Below are positions 22,700 to 30,990 of a stretch of 64,000 nt of DNA, in pieces. The stretch is taken from assembly GCF_022370755.2 (NCBI RefSeq), contig NZ_CP092364.2, positions 6,324,001-6,388,000 of the forward strand, written 5' to 3'. The position numbers and the translations under genes are program-made. The DNA comes from Mycolicibacterium goodii (lineage in GTDB: Bacteria; Actinomycetota; Actinomycetes; Mycobacteriales; Mycobacteriaceae). Below the pieces are notes generated by a model that saw only the letters and a list, made by a program, of their open reading frames with translations, did not search any database and had not been told where the DNA came from. Within the stretch, counting starts at the first letter, position 1. Each line of letters opens with the position of its first letter.

Positions 22700-23713
22700 G
22701 TGACTTCGCTGGAAGGCCTTGACCTCGATGCCCTCGACCGCCACCTCCGCGCCGAGGGCGTGGCCCGCGCGGGCGAACTGCGCGCCGAACTGATCGCGGG
22801 CGGGCGGTCGAACCTGACGTTCCTGGTGTACGACGACGCCTCGAAGTGGGTGCTGCGGCGTCCGCCGCTGCACGGCCTCACGCCCTCGGCGCACGACATG
22901 GCGCGGGAATACCGCGTCGTCGCGGCCCTGGCAGACACCCCGGTGCCGGTCGCACGCGCGGTGACGATGCGTAACGACGATTCCGTCCTCGGCGCGCCCT
23001 TCCAGATGGTCGAGCACGTCGAGGGCCGCGTCGTGCGCACCACGTCCGAGCTGGCCGCGTTGGGCGATCAGACCGTGATCGACAACTGCATCGACGCCCT
23101 GATCACGGCGCTTTCGGATCTGCACGCCGTCGACCCGGACGCCGTGGGCCTCGGCGACTTCGGCAAGCCCGACGGCTACCTGGCACGGCAGGTGCGCCGC
23201 TGGGGTTCGCAGTGGGAGCACGTGCGCCTACCCGACGATGCGCGTGACGACGACGTGCGTCGCCTGCGCGCCGCGCTCGCCGAGGCGGTCCCGCCGCAGA
23301 GTGGGACGTCGATCGTGCACGGCGACTACCGCATCGACAACACCGTCATCGATGCCGAGGACGCCACCGTGGTGCGCGCGGTGCTGGACTGGGAGATGTC
23401 GACGCTGGGCGACCCGCTCAGCGACGCGGCGCTGATGTGCGTATACCGCAACCCGATGTTCGGCCAGATCAACACCGATGCCGCGTGGGCGTCGGACCTG
23501 GTGCCCCGTGCCGACGACCTGGCCCACCGGTATTCGAAGGTGTCGGGTCGCGACCTTGCGCACTGGGATTTCTACATGGCCCTGGCCTACTTCAAGCTCG
23601 CCATCATTGCCGCCGGCATCGATTACCGCAGGCGTGAAGGCGCCGACGGGCCCGAACAGGTCGGCGAAGCCGTGGCACCACTGATCGCCGCGGGGCTGGC
23701 TGCGCTGGCCTGA
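22700..23713 (+). CDS. Phosphotransferase-family protein (APH/ACAD10-like; position of 'fadE36')
   Basis: 337 residues of the aminoglycoside-phosphotransferase fold: 'NLTFLVYDDASKWVLRRPP' (nucleotide loop and Lys/Arg), 'SIVHGDYRIDNTVID' (HGDxxxxN Brenner motif) and 'AVLDWEMSTLGDPLSDA' (metal Asp). Relatives are fused to acyl-CoA dehydrogenases in ACAD10/11 and phosphorylate 4-hydroxyacyl-CoAs, so a role in catabolism of hydroxylated fatty acids is plausible. The recalled M. tuberculosis gene at this place, Rv3761c, is labelled fadE36 although it has no dehydrogenase domain. Confidence 0.88.
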   Translation: MTSLEGLDLDALDRHLRAEGVARAGELRAELIAGGRSNLTFLVYDDASKWVLRRPPLHGLTPSAHDMAREYRVVAALADTPVPVARAVTMRNDDSVLGAPFQMVEHVEGRVVRTTSELAALGDQTVIDNCIDALITALSDLHAVDPDAVGLGDFGKPDGYLARQVRRWGSQWEHVRLPDDARDDDVRRLRAALAEAVPPQSGTSIVHGDYRIDNTVIDAEDATVVRAVLDWEMSTLGDPLSDAALMCVYRNPMFGQINTDAAWASDLVPRADDLAHRYSKVSGRDLAHWDFYMALAYFKLAIIAAGIDYRRREGADGPEQVGEAVAPLIAAGLAALA

Positions 23714-23731
23714 GCCCGTTTCTGGGCGCGC

Positions 23732-24097
23732 TCAGCCGCCCAGCGCGGCCTTGAGGTTCTTCTTGGCGGCGCGGCGCAACTGGAAGATCCGCGCGGTGCC
23801 CGCGGCGACCGTGAGCAGGCCGCCGGCCACGGCGGCGCCGAGGATCGCCACCCCCAACGGCAGCGACCAGTGCCAACCGAGGAACGCGAACTCGGCCGAC
23901 GTGGTGTTCTGGGCGATGAAGATCAGCAGCACGATCAGCACCAGGAAACCCATGATGAGCGCGGTCCACAACGCGGCCGCGCGCGTGAACTTGGGCTGTG
24001 GCGCCACCTCCATGGGTTTGCCCGGCTCCGGCGGCGGCAGCGCTGTGCTGGGCGTGGACTCCGGCTGATCGGGCGATGCGGGGAGATCGCTGGTCAT
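23732..24097 (-). CDS. LapA-domain (DUF1049) membrane protein
   Basis: 121 residues from ATG 24097. A Pro-rich N-terminus ('DQPESTPSTALPPPEPGK') precedes two membrane helices ('ALWTALIMGFLVLIVLLIFI' ~45-64 and 'LPLGVAILGAAVAGGLLTVA' ~80-99) separated by 'QNTTSAEFAFLGWHWSL', the LapA-type loop. The tail is basic ('RAAKKNLKAA'). Function unknown; E. coli LapA helps regulate LPS assembly, which cannot apply directly here. Divergent from proX. Confidence 0.85.
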   Translation of the reverse strand: MTSDLPASPDQPESTPSTALPPPEPGKPMEVAPQPKFTRAAALWTALIMGFLVLIVLLIFIAQNTTSAEFAFLGWHWSLPLGVAILGAAVAGGLLTVAAGTARIFQLRRAAKKNLKAALGG

Positions 24098-24224
24098 ATT
24101 GCCATCTTTGCTCGTTATCTCCTCAAAGCAAACCACCGTGCGACAAACGGAGGCGATATGTCGGGTCTGCCGTTAGGGTCGACGCAAGCTGTCCGTCAAG
24201 CTGCCCTCGTCGGAAGGACGTTCA

Positions 24225-25166
24225 ATGCAGCACCGACCCCTGACAGTCCTCCTGTTCGTGTTGGCGCTGTTCGTACCCTCGGCGGTGGGCTGCGGCAGCT
24301 CGAATCCGTTGGGCGGCGGCGAGATCTCGGGTGACCTGAAGACGATCAGGGTCGGGTCGGCCGACTTCCCGGAATCGAAGATCATCGCCGAGATCTACGC
24401 CCAGGCACTGGAGGCCAACGGCTTTGACATCGGCAGGCAGTTCGGCATCGGCAGCCGTGAGACGTACATCCCCGCCGTACAGGACCACTCGATCGACCTG
24501 ATCCCCGAATACACCGGAAACCTGCTGCAGTACTTCGATCCGCAAACCCCGGCGACCACGCCGGACGCGGTGCTGATCGGCCTGCTCAAGGCGCTGCCGG
24601 GTGACCTGTCGATCCTGTATCCCTCACCGGCCGAGGACAAGGACACCTTGGCCGTCACCGAGCAGACCGCGCAACGGTGGAACCTGAAATCCATCGAAGA
24701 TCTCGCGAAGCACTCGGCCGAGGTGAAGGTCGGCGGGCCCTCGGAGTTCCAGACCCGCCAGACCGGTCTCGTCGGCCTCAAATCCAGATACGGTCTCGAC
24801 ATCGCGCCGGCCAACTTCGTCGCGATCAGCGACGGCGGCGGACCCGCCACGGTGCAGGCGCTCAACAGCGGCGCGATCACGGCCGCCAACATATTCAGCA
24901 CCTCGCCGGCGATCGAAGAGCACCGCCTCGTGGTGCTCGAGGACCCCAAGAACGTGTTCCTCGCCGCCAACGTGGTTCCGCTGGTGGCGTCGCAGAAGAT
25001 GTCGAACGAACTCAAGACCGTGCTCGACGCGGTGAGCGCGAAGCTGACCACCGAGGCATTGATCGAACTCAACACCGCGGTCGAGGGGAACGCCGGCGTG
25101 GATCCCGACGAGGCGGCGGCCAAATGGGTGGCCGACAACGGGTTCGACAAACCGATCACCGGATGA
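24225..25166 (+). CDS. proX: Osmoprotectant ABC transporter substrate-binding lipoprotein ProX
   Basis: 313 residues. The lipoprotein signal ends in lipobox 'SAVGCGSS' (Cys 23). The type II binding protein of the OpuAC/ProX family follows: 'IRVGSADFPESKIIAEIYAQ', 'GSRETYIPAVQDHSIDLIPE', 'YTGNLLQYF' and 'NVVPLV'. It should bind glycine betaine, choline or related compatible solutes outside the membrane. GGAAGGA precedes ATG 24225. It is first in proX-proV-proW-proZ, which continues with tight overlaps. Confidence 0.93.
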   Translation: MQHRPLTVLLFVLALFVPSAVGCGSSNPLGGGEISGDLKTIRVGSADFPESKIIAEIYAQALEANGFDIGRQFGIGSRETYIPAVQDHSIDLIPEYTGNLLQYFDPQTPATTPDAVLIGLLKALPGDLSILYPSPAEDKDTLAVTEQTAQRWNLKSIEDLAKHSAEVKVGGPSEFQTRQTGLVGLKSRYGLDIAPANFVAISDGGGPATVQALNSGAITAANIFSTSPAIEEHRLVVLEDPKNVFLAANVVPLVASQKMSNELKTVLDAVSAKLTTEALIELNTAVEGNAGVDPDEAAAKWVADNGFDKPITG

Positions 25167-25176
25167 GCAGGGGCAG

Positions 25177-26283
25177 ATGATCACCTTCACCGACGTCACC
25201 AAGCAGTACCCCGACGGAACGGTCGCGGTCGACAACCTCAACCTCGAAGTGCCACAGGGCACGCTGGCGGCGTTCGTGGGCCCGTCCGGATGCGGCAAGA
25301 CCACCTCGATGCGGATGGTCAACCGGATGATCGACCCCACGTCGGGCACGCTGACCGTCAACGGCGAGGACGTCAGCACGGTCGACCCGGTGAAACTGCG
25401 GCTCGGTATCGGTTACGTCATCCAGAGCGCAGGCCTCATGCCGCACCTCCGGGTGGTCGACAACGTCGCGACCGTACCGGTGCTGCGCGGTGAATCTCGG
25501 CGCAGCGCACGCAAGGCCGCGATCGGGGTCATGGAGCGCGTCGGCCTGGACCCCAAACTCGCCGACCGCTATCCGGCGCAGTTGTCCGGCGGTCAGCAGC
25601 AGCGCGTCGGGGTGGCCCGCGCACTGGCCGCCGACCCGCCGATCCTGCTGATGGACGAGCCGTTCTCTGCCGTCGACCCCGTGGTGCGCGAGGACCTGCA
25701 GGCCGAGATCGTGCGTCTGCAAGGCGAATTGCGCAAGACCGTCATCTTCGTCACCCACGACATCGATGAGGCGATCAAGCTCGGCGACAAGGTGGCGGTG
25801 TTCGGCCGCGGTGGCGTGCTGCAGCAGTACGACCAACCCGCGCGGTTGTTGTCCAATCCGGCCAACGATTTCGTCGCCGGGTTCGTCGGCGCCGACCGCG
25901 GCTACCGCGGGCTGCAGTTCTTCCACGCGACCGGACTGCCGCTGCACGAGATCCGGCACGTCGCCGAACCGCTCATCGACTCACTCGACCTCGCGCCCGG
26001 TGAGTGGGTGCTGGTCACCAAACCCGACGGCTCGCCGTACGCGTGGATCAACGCCGAGGGTGTCGACGTGCACCGCAGCGGAAAGTCCTTGTACGACAGT
26101 ACTATTGCTGGGGGATCGCTGTTCCGTCCGGACGGGACGCTGCGGCATGCGCTCGATGCCGCGCTGTCCTCGCCGTCCGGTCTGGGTGTCGCGGTCGACG
26201 CCGACGACCGGGTGATCGGCGGCGTGCGCGCCGACGACGTCCTTGCCGCACTCGCCGAGCAGCGACAGATACCCGAACTCTGA
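25177..26283 (+). CDS. proV: Osmoprotectant ABC transporter ATP-binding protein ProV
   Basis: 368 residues. Walker A 'GPSGCGKTTSMRM', Q-loop 'VIQSAGLMPH', signature '[15 protein letters not shown]', Walker B 'ILLMDEPFSAVD' and H-loop 'VIFVTHDIDEA' are intact. C-terminal residues ~240-368 form paired CBS-like modules that in OpuA-type transporters sense ionic strength or cyclic-di-AMP. Its stop shares one base with the proW start. Confidence 0.94.
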   Translation: MITFTDVTKQYPDGTVAVDNLNLEVPQGTLAAFVGPSGCGKTTSMRMVNRMIDPTSGTLTVNGEDVSTVDPVKLRLGIGYVIQSAGLMPHLRVVDNVATVPVLRGESRRSARKAAIGVMERVGLDPKLADRYPAQLSGGQQQRVGVARALAADPPILLMDEPFSAVDPVVREDLQAEIVRLQGELRKTVIFVTHDIDEAIKLGDKVAVFGRGGVLQQYDQPARLLSNPANDFVAGFVGADRGYRGLQFFHATGLPLHEIRHVAEPLIDSLDLAPGEWVLVTKPDGSPYAWINAEGVDVHRSGKSLYDSTIAGGSLFRPDGTLRHALDAALSSPSGLGVAVDADDRVIGGVRADDVLAALAEQRQIPEL

Positions 26284-26927
26284 TGCAGTATCTGCTCACC
26301 CACCTCGACGACCTGTGGGAGTTGACGATCATCCACCTGCGATTGTCGCTGGTGCCGATCGTGCTGGGCCTGGTGATCGCCGTTCCGCTGGGGGCGGTGG
26401 TGCAGCGCACCACGACGCCGCGACGGCTCACGACCGTCACCGCGAGCATCATCTTCACGATCCCGTCGCTGGCGCTGTTCGTGGTGCTGCCCCTGATCAT
26501 CCCGACCCGGATCCTCGACGAAGCAAACGTGATCGTCGCGCTCACGCTCTACACCACCGCGTTGCTGGTGCGCGCGGTGCCAGAAGCGCTCGACGCGGTG
26601 CCCGAGCACGTGCGTGACGCCGCGACCGCCGTCGGCTACCGGCCCCTGACCCGCATGCTCAAAGTCGAACTGCCACTGTCCATCCCGGTGCTCGTCGCGA
26701 GTCTGCGCGTCGTCGCGGTCACCAACATCTCGATGGTCTCGGTCGGATCCGTCATCGGCATCGGCGGGCTCGGCACGTGGTTCACCGAGGGCTACCAGTC
26801 GAACAAGAGCAGTCAGATCGTCGCGGGCATCATCGCGATCTTCGTGCTCGCGATCGTCGTCGACACGCTGATCATGTTGGCCGGCAAGCTCATCGCACCC
26901 TGGAACCGGACGGAGGCGACCGCATGA
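26283..26927 (+). CDS. proW: Osmoprotectant ABC transporter permease ProW
   Basis: 214 residues, five to six membrane helices with the inner-membrane EAA loop 'VPEHVRDAATAVGYRPLTRM'. It begins 'QYLLTHLDDLWELTIIHLRL' as in OpuCB/ProW. ATG 26283 shares its A with the proV TGA stop. Works with the second permease as a heterodimer. Confidence 0.92.
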   Translation: MQYLLTHLDDLWELTIIHLRLSLVPIVLGLVIAVPLGAVVQRTTTPRRLTTVTASIIFTIPSLALFVVLPLIIPTRILDEANVIVALTLYTTALLVRAVPEALDAVPEHVRDAATAVGYRPLTRMLKVELPLSIPVLVASLRVVAVTNISMVSVGSVIGIGGLGTWFTEGYQSNKSSQIVAGIIAIFVLAIVVDTLIMLAGKLIAPWNRTEATA

Positions 26928-27730
26928 ACTTCCTGCAGCAGGCGCTGGCGTTCATCTTCACCGCCGAGAACTGGGCCGGACCGGCGGGACTGGCCGCGCG
27001 CATCGTCGAACACCTGCAGTACACCGTCATCGCGGTGTTCTTCTCGGCGCTAATCGCGGTGCCGATCGGGATGATCATCGGGCACACCGGCCGCGGCACC
27101 TTCCTGGTGGTCACCGGCGTCAACGCGCTGCGGGCCCTGCCCACCCTCGGGGTGCTGCTGCTCGGCGTGCTGTTGTGGGGACTGGGCCTGGTGCCGCCCA
27201 CCGTCGCGCTGATGCTGCTGGGCATCCCGCCGCTGCTCGCCGGGACCTATGCCGGCATCGCCAACGTGGAACGCACCGTGGTGGACGCCGCGCGGTCGAT
27301 GGGCATGACCGAGACCCGCATCCTGCTGCGTGTCGAGGTGCCCAACGCCCTGCCGCTCATCCTCGGCGGTCTACGCACGTCGACCCTGCAGATCGTCGCG
27401 ACCGCCACGGTCGCGGCGTACGCGAGTCTCGGCGGGCTGGGCCGCTACCTGATCGACGGCATCAAGATCCGCGAGTTCCACATCGCGCTCGTCGGCGCGC
27501 TCATGGTGACGGCGCTGGCATTGATCCTCGACGCCGCGCTGGCGTTCGCGGTGTGGCTGTCGGTTCCGGGGACGGGCCGCCTGCGGGGAGGCCTGCCAGG
27601 TAGGGGACGGATGCCGCAGCCGCTCCTCGGTGACGAGGTCGCTCTCGAATCGCGGTCACCACATGCATCTGCAAGGAGTTCCGGAGTCGGCTACGAACGC
27701 CAAGTGCCGTCGCATACGGTAGAAGGGTGA
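26924..27730 (+). CDS. proZ: Osmoprotectant ABC transporter permease ProZ
   Basis: 268 residues. Membrane helices include 'VIAVFFSALIAVPIGMIIGH' and 'LGVLLLGVLLWGLGLVPPTV'; the EAA motif reads 'VERTVVDAARSMGMTETRIL'. The last ~40 residues are an untypical hydrophilic tail ('PLLGDEVALESRSPHASARS') beyond the normal end of the family. ATGA overlap with proW, GTGA overlap with the next gene. Confidence 0.92.
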   Translation: MNFLQQALAFIFTAENWAGPAGLAARIVEHLQYTVIAVFFSALIAVPIGMIIGHTGRGTFLVVTGVNALRALPTLGVLLLGVLLWGLGLVPPTVALMLLGIPPLLAGTYAGIANVERTVVDAARSMGMTETRILLRVEVPNALPLILGGLRTSTLQIVATATVAAYASLGGLGRYLIDGIKIREFHIALVGALMVTALALILDAALAFAVWLSVPGTGRLRGGLPGRGRMPQPLLGDEVALESRSPHASARSSGVGYERQVPSHTVEG

Positions 27731-28329
27731 GTGACAAGTCGCGTCCCAGCGAGCAAACCGTCGACTCCGCCTGGCCGGCGGTGTTGACCTGGCGGGCCCA
27801 CGGCGAGCCCAGAATGGAATCGGTTCGCGTACAGCTTCAGGGCAACCGGATCAAGGCCTACGGCCGGATCGTGGCGGCCGCCACCGACTCGCACCCGGCA
27901 TTCTCGGCCTCCTATGACCTGGTCACCGACGAATCCGGGGCCACCAAACGTCTCTCGCTCACCGTCACCCTCGCCGAGCGGGAGCGCCAGCTCTCCATCG
28001 CCCGCGACGAGGAGAGCCAGTGGCTGGTGCAGGACCACTCCCAGACCAAGAAGTCGGACTTCGGCGGCGCGCTCGACGTCGATGTGATCTTCAGCCCGTT
28101 CTTCAACGCCCTGCCGATCCGCCGCGTCGGCCTGCACACACGCAGCGATTCGGTGTCGCTTCCGGTCGCCTACGTGCGGCTTCCCGATCTGACGGTCGAG
28201 GCGGTCAACATCAGCTACAGCAGCGGACCCGACGGCATCAAGCTGGTCTCACCGGTGGCCGAGACCACGATCACCGTCGACGCCGACGGCTTCATCCTCG
28301 ACTACCCAGGACTGGCAGAGCGGATCTGA
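27727..28329 (+). CDS. Putative glycolipid-binding protein (PF06475 type)
   Basis: 200 residues from GTG 27727, overlapping proZ by four bases. The pattern '[20 protein letters not shown]', '[20 protein letters not shown]', '[20 protein letters not shown]' and '[19 protein letters not shown]' is that of the putative glycolipid-binding family (DUF1089), a spiral beta-roll fold shared with LolA-like proteins. No signal peptide. Its 3' end overlaps tyrA on the other strand by 38 bp. Matches the recalled Rv3755c position. Confidence 0.85.
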   Translation: MSDKSRPSEQTVDSAWPAVLTWRAHGEPRMESVRVQLQGNRIKAYGRIVAAATDSHPAFSASYDLVTDESGATKRLSLTVTLAERERQLSIARDEESQWLVQDHSQTKKSDFGGALDVDVIFSPFFNALPIRRVGLHTRSDSVSLPVAYVRLPDLTVEAVNISYSSGPDGIKLVSPVAETTITVDADGFILDYPGLAERI

Positions 28330-29251
28330 TCACCCCGCCGGCCCGTCCGGCGGCCGCCAGCTCGTCGCGCCAGTTCTCGTCGCCGATCACCGTCGCGATG
28401 ATGTCCGGCCGCGAGAAACTGTCGTAGCGCATGCGCGCGGCGTGGCCTGATTCCACGAGCTCGGCGACCGTGCCGGTACCGGCGAGCGCATCTCTGGCCC
28501 TGGTCAGCAGCTCGATGCTGCGCTCCAGCGTCGGCAGCAGCTGATCGGCGTTGGCCTCGCACATCGCGCGCACCAGATCGGGGGCCGACGCCGCGACGCG
28601 CGTGCCGTCCCGGAACGAGCCGGCGGCCAGGGCGTACGCCAGCGGGACCTCGCCGGCGATCTCGGCGATCGTCTCGGCGAACAGATGGGGCAGGTGTGAG
28701 ATCGCCGCGGCGGCTGCGTCGTGCTCGTCGGATCGGGCAGGCACCACGACGGCGTGGCAGTCCAGCGCGAGGTGCATCACCTGAGCCCACACCTGCGGGT
28801 CGACGTGGTCGTCGACCGACACCACCCACGGCGCGCCGACGAACAGGTCGACGCGGCCTGCCGTCCACCCGGAATGCGCGGTGCCCGCCATCGGGTGGCC
28901 GCCGACGAACTTCTCGAGCAGGCCGTACTTGTGGACCTCGCGCAGCACCGCGCCCTTGACGCTGATCACGTCGGTCAGCGGGCAGTTCTGCGCGGCGCCC
29001 CGGATGTGGTCGAGCATGATCCCCAGCGCGGGCATCGGCACTGCCAACACGATCAGCGCGTCGCTCGCGGCGGCCCTGGCCAGCGCCTCATCGAGGTTCT
29101 CGGTGGCGTCGAACCCGTCGAACGTGGCGGCTTGCACCGCCTCCACCGACCGGTTGTAACCGAAGACCTCCCGACCCGCCGCAGCGGCGGCCCGCATCAC
29201 CGAGCCACCGATCAAGCCGAGACCCAGCACGCACACGGGAGTAGTTGTCAC
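28292..29251 (-). CDS. tyrA: Prephenate dehydrogenase
   Basis: About 319 residues. The Rossmann motif '[17 protein letters not shown]' and '[10 protein letters not shown]' bind NAD(P); '[13 protein letters not shown]', '[15 protein letters not shown]' (catalytic His) and '[14 protein letters not shown]' (second active-site His region) are the TyrA signatures. It converts prephenate to 4-hydroxyphenylpyruvate (or arogenate to tyrosine). No chorismate-mutase or ACT domain is fused. GTG 29251 chosen; six further residues are open upstream. It overlaps the convergent glycolipid-binding gene by 38 bp at the 3' end. Confidence 0.93.
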   Translation of the reverse strand: MTTTPVCVLGLGLIGGSVMRAAAAAGREVFGYNRSVEAVQAATFDGFDATENLDEALARAAASDALIVLAVPMPALGIMLDHIRGAAQNCPLTDVISVKGAVLREVHKYGLLEKFVGGHPMAGTAHSGWTAGRVDLFVGAPWVVSVDDHVDPQVWAQVMHLALDCHAVVVPARSDEHDAAAAAISHLPHLFAETIAEIAGEVPLAYALAAGSFRDGTRVAASAPDLVRAMCEANADQLLPTLERSIELLTRARDALAGTGTVAELVESGHAARMRYDSFSRPDIIATVIGDENWRDELAAAGRAGGVIRSALPVLGSRG

Positions 29252-29335
29252 CCCACAAGGTTGGCACACCGCCCGAATCGGGCCCCTGGGAGATCCCTGG
29301 TCAAAATCGCTGGTCGGCGACTACCGTAGGCGCTC

Positions 29336-29842
29336 ATGGGAGCACAGCGAGCGCCGGCAGACCTGCCCGACGGTTTCGGCGTGGCCGTTGTCCGCGAGGA
29401 CGGCAAGTGGCGATGCGCGCCCATGCGCAAGAGCGCGCTCAACAGCCTGTCCGCCGCCGAGACCGAACTGCGTGAGATCCGCAGTGCCGGCGCGGTGTTC
29501 GGCCTGCTCGACATCGACGACGAGTTCTTCGTCATCGTGCGCCCGGCACCGGCAGGCACCAGGCTGCTGTTGTCGGACGCCACCGCGGCGCTGGACTACG
29601 ACATCGCGGCCGAGGCGCTGGAGAAGCTCGACGCCGACATCGAGGCCGACGATCTCGATGACGCCGAGCCCTTCGAGGAAGGCGACCTCGGCCTGCTGTC
29701 GGATCTCGGGCTGCCCGATGCGGTGCTCAGCGTGATCCTCGACGAGACGGACCTGTACGCCGACGAGCAGATCGGCCGGATCGCCCGCGAGATGGGGTTC
29801 GCCGAGGAACTGTCGGCAGTACTGGACCGCCTCAATCGGTGA
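29336..29842 (+). CDS. tRNA adenosine deaminase-associated protein
   Basis: 168 residues. The sequence 'GFGVAVVREDGKWRCAPM', 'TELREIRSAGAVFGLLDIDD', 'EFFVIVRP' and the acidic 'LDADIEADDLDDAEPFEEGD' is typical of the actinobacterial protein always encoded just before tadA. Its biochemical role is unknown; I infer that it helps TadA. It overlaps tadA by four bases. Confidence 0.9.
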   Translation: MGAQRAPADLPDGFGVAVVREDGKWRCAPMRKSALNSLSAAETELREIRSAGAVFGLLDIDDEFFVIVRPAPAGTRLLLSDATAALDYDIAAEALEKLDADIEADDLDDAEPFEEGDLGLLSDLGLPDAVLSVILDETDLYADEQIGRIAREMGFAEELSAVLDRLNR

Positions 29843-30288
29843 GCCCAGAAACCCAGATCCGCGCCGCGCTGGAGGCCGCCCGCACCGCCGGACCGCGGGA
29901 TGTGCCGATCGGGGCCGTGGTGTACGGGGCCGACGGCACCGAACTTGCGCGTGCGGTCAACGTCCGCGAGGCCGACGGCGACCCGGCCGGCCACGCCGAG
30001 ATCGTGGCCATGCGTGCCGCGGCCCAGGTGCTCGGTGACGGGTGGCGTCTGGAGGGCACCACGCTCGCGGTGACCGTCGAGCCGTGCACGATGTGTGCCG
30101 GCGCGCTGGTGCTGGCCCGCGTATCGCGGTTGGTGTTCGGGGCGTGGGAACCCAAGACCGGCGCGGTCGGCTCGCTGTGGGATGTCGTGCGCGACCGCAG
30201 GCTCAACCACCGCCCCGAGGTGCTCGGAGGAGTCCTCGCCGACGAGTGCGCTGCGCTGCTGGAGGAGTTCTTCGCCCGCCAGAGATGA
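29839..30288 (+). CDS. tadA: tRNA-specific adenosine deaminase
   Basis: 149 residues of cytidine-deaminase fold. Zinc and proton-shuttle residues are seen in 'GHAEIVAM' (HAE) and 'TVEPCTMCAGALVLARV' (PCxxC). It deaminates A34 to inosine in tRNA-Arg(ACG), whose gene lies at 14.07 kb in this window. GTG 29839 overlaps the associated-protein gene by four bases, so both are coupled. Confidence 0.95.
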   Translation: MSPETQIRAALEAARTAGPRDVPIGAVVYGADGTELARAVNVREADGDPAGHAEIVAMRAAAQVLGDGWRLEGTTLAVTVEPCTMCAGALVLARVSRLVFGAWEPKTGAVGSLWDVVRDRRLNHRPEVLGGVLADECAALLEEFFARQR

Positions 30289-30305
30289 GCGCATGAATCT
30301 CTCCG

Positions 30306-30363
30306 GCGATCGACCGTGCATCCTTGGCGAGATGCGCGATCGAATGTGCGTTCTTGGCGGGAT
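30306..30363 (+). repeat. Two tandem 28-nt imperfect repeats
   Basis: GCGATCGAcCGTGCaTcCTT-GGCGaGAT (30306-30333) and GCGATCGAaTGTGCgTtCTT-GGCGgGAT (30336-30363) match at 23 of 28 positions with a period of 30. Both start with CGATCG-type palindromes. They lie between tadA and tRNA-Ser(CGA); no function is apparent. The remaining ~95 bp to the tRNA contain only its promoter. Confidence 0.7.
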
Positions 30364-30459
30364 CCGGGCCGGTTTTCCGCCATGGCCGCACACTCGGGTG
30401 ATCACCGCGATACGCAGCGCGATTATGGCCTCCGGCGCGCGCCCGGTAAGCTACTGCGC

Positions 30460-30550
30460 GGTGGCGTGTCCGAGCGGCCTAAGGAGCACGCCTCGAAAGC
30501 GTGTGTGGGGTAACCCCCCACCGAGGGTTCAAATCCCTCCGCCACCGCCA
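30460..30550 (+). tRNA. tRNA-Ser(CGA)
   Basis: Class II tRNA with encoded CCA (30548-30550). Acceptor GGTGGCG (30460-30466) pairs CGCCACC (30540-30546). The stem CACGC/GCGTG encloses loop CTCGAAA with anticodon CGA at 30494-30496. Long variable arm GTGGGGTAACCCCCCAC. Its acceptor and T arms are nearly the same as in tRNA-Ser(UGA) at 946. The last 22 bases are antisense to the 3' end of the doxX-like gene. Confidence 0.97.
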
Positions 30551-30990
30551 TGACTCCCCACCGGTTTGGTGGGGAGTTTTTTGTCGGCCGTGAACCGTCC
30601 CGGCCCGCTGATCAGCAGGCTCACCAGCACCGCGAGGATCAGCCACGCCTCGCGGAAACCGGGCAGCGGATCACCGCCCGGCAGAGGTTCGGGGATGCCG
30701 CCTGCGGCAAACCCCAGGACCAGCAGGCCGGCGACGTTCAGGGCGTTCACCACGGTCGCGGCACGGAAGAACAGCCCCAGCAGGATGCCGATCCCACCGG
30801 CGAACTCGACCACGCCCACCAGCCACCCGGCGGCGCCGGGAAACGGGACGCCCAATTGCCCGACGAGGTGCGCGATGTTCGCGTGGCCACCGAACAGCTT
30901 GATACCGCCGTGCAGGATCAGACCGCCGCCCAGGAGAACGCGCAGCGGCACCGGCGCCAACTCCGGCCAAGCAGTTCTCGACGCGGTCAT
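30529..30990 (-). CDS. DoxX-family membrane protein
   Basis: 153 residues from ATG 30990 (four-base ATGA overlap with the DyP gene). Four membrane helices: 'VPLRVLLGGGLILHGGIKLF', 'FPGAAGWLVGVVEFAGGIGI', 'AATVVNALNVAGLLVLGFAA' and 'AWLILAVLVSLLISGPG'. 'LHGGIKLFGG' near the first helix is the DoxX hallmark. DoxX proteins assist membrane-linked oxidative-stress complexes (in M. tuberculosis with SodA and SseA). The final 17 residues ('KKLPTKPVGSHGGGGGI') are encoded by the reverse strand of a tRNA terminator and tRNA-Ser, so the C-terminus is an accidental extension. Confidence 0.85.
   Translation of the reverse strand: MTASRTAWPELAPVPLRVLLGGGLILHGGIKLFGGHANIAHLVGQLGVPFPGAAGWLVGVVEFAGGIGILLGLFFRAATVVNALNVAGLLVLGFAAGGIPEPLPGGDPLPGFREAWLILAVLVSLLISGPGRFTADKKLPTKPVGSHGGGGGI
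30553..30582 (+). terminator. Rho-independent terminator of tRNA-Ser(CGA)
   Basis: CTCCCCACC pairs with GGTGGGGAG around GGTTT, followed by TTTTTT (30577-30582). It begins right after the encoded CCA and is a textbook intrinsic terminator. It lies inside the coding tail of the minus-strand DoxX gene. Confidence 0.93.

Noticed and set aside
21266..23221. A 651-codon minus-strand frame extending the SDR gene far upstream
   Set aside because: Only the last 251 codons resemble an SDR. The rest is antisense to the histidine-phosphatase and phosphotransferase genes and is an open frame caused by high GC.
30306..30363. Repeat pair considered as a CRISPR fragment
   Set aside because: Only two copies with a two-base gap, so no spacer, and no cas gene in the window.
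30520..30550. Match of the tRNA-Ser(UGA) 3' end at 30.5 kb as an attachment-site duplication
   Set aside because: It belongs to a complete paralogous tRNA-Ser(CGA), so it is not an att repeat bounding an island.
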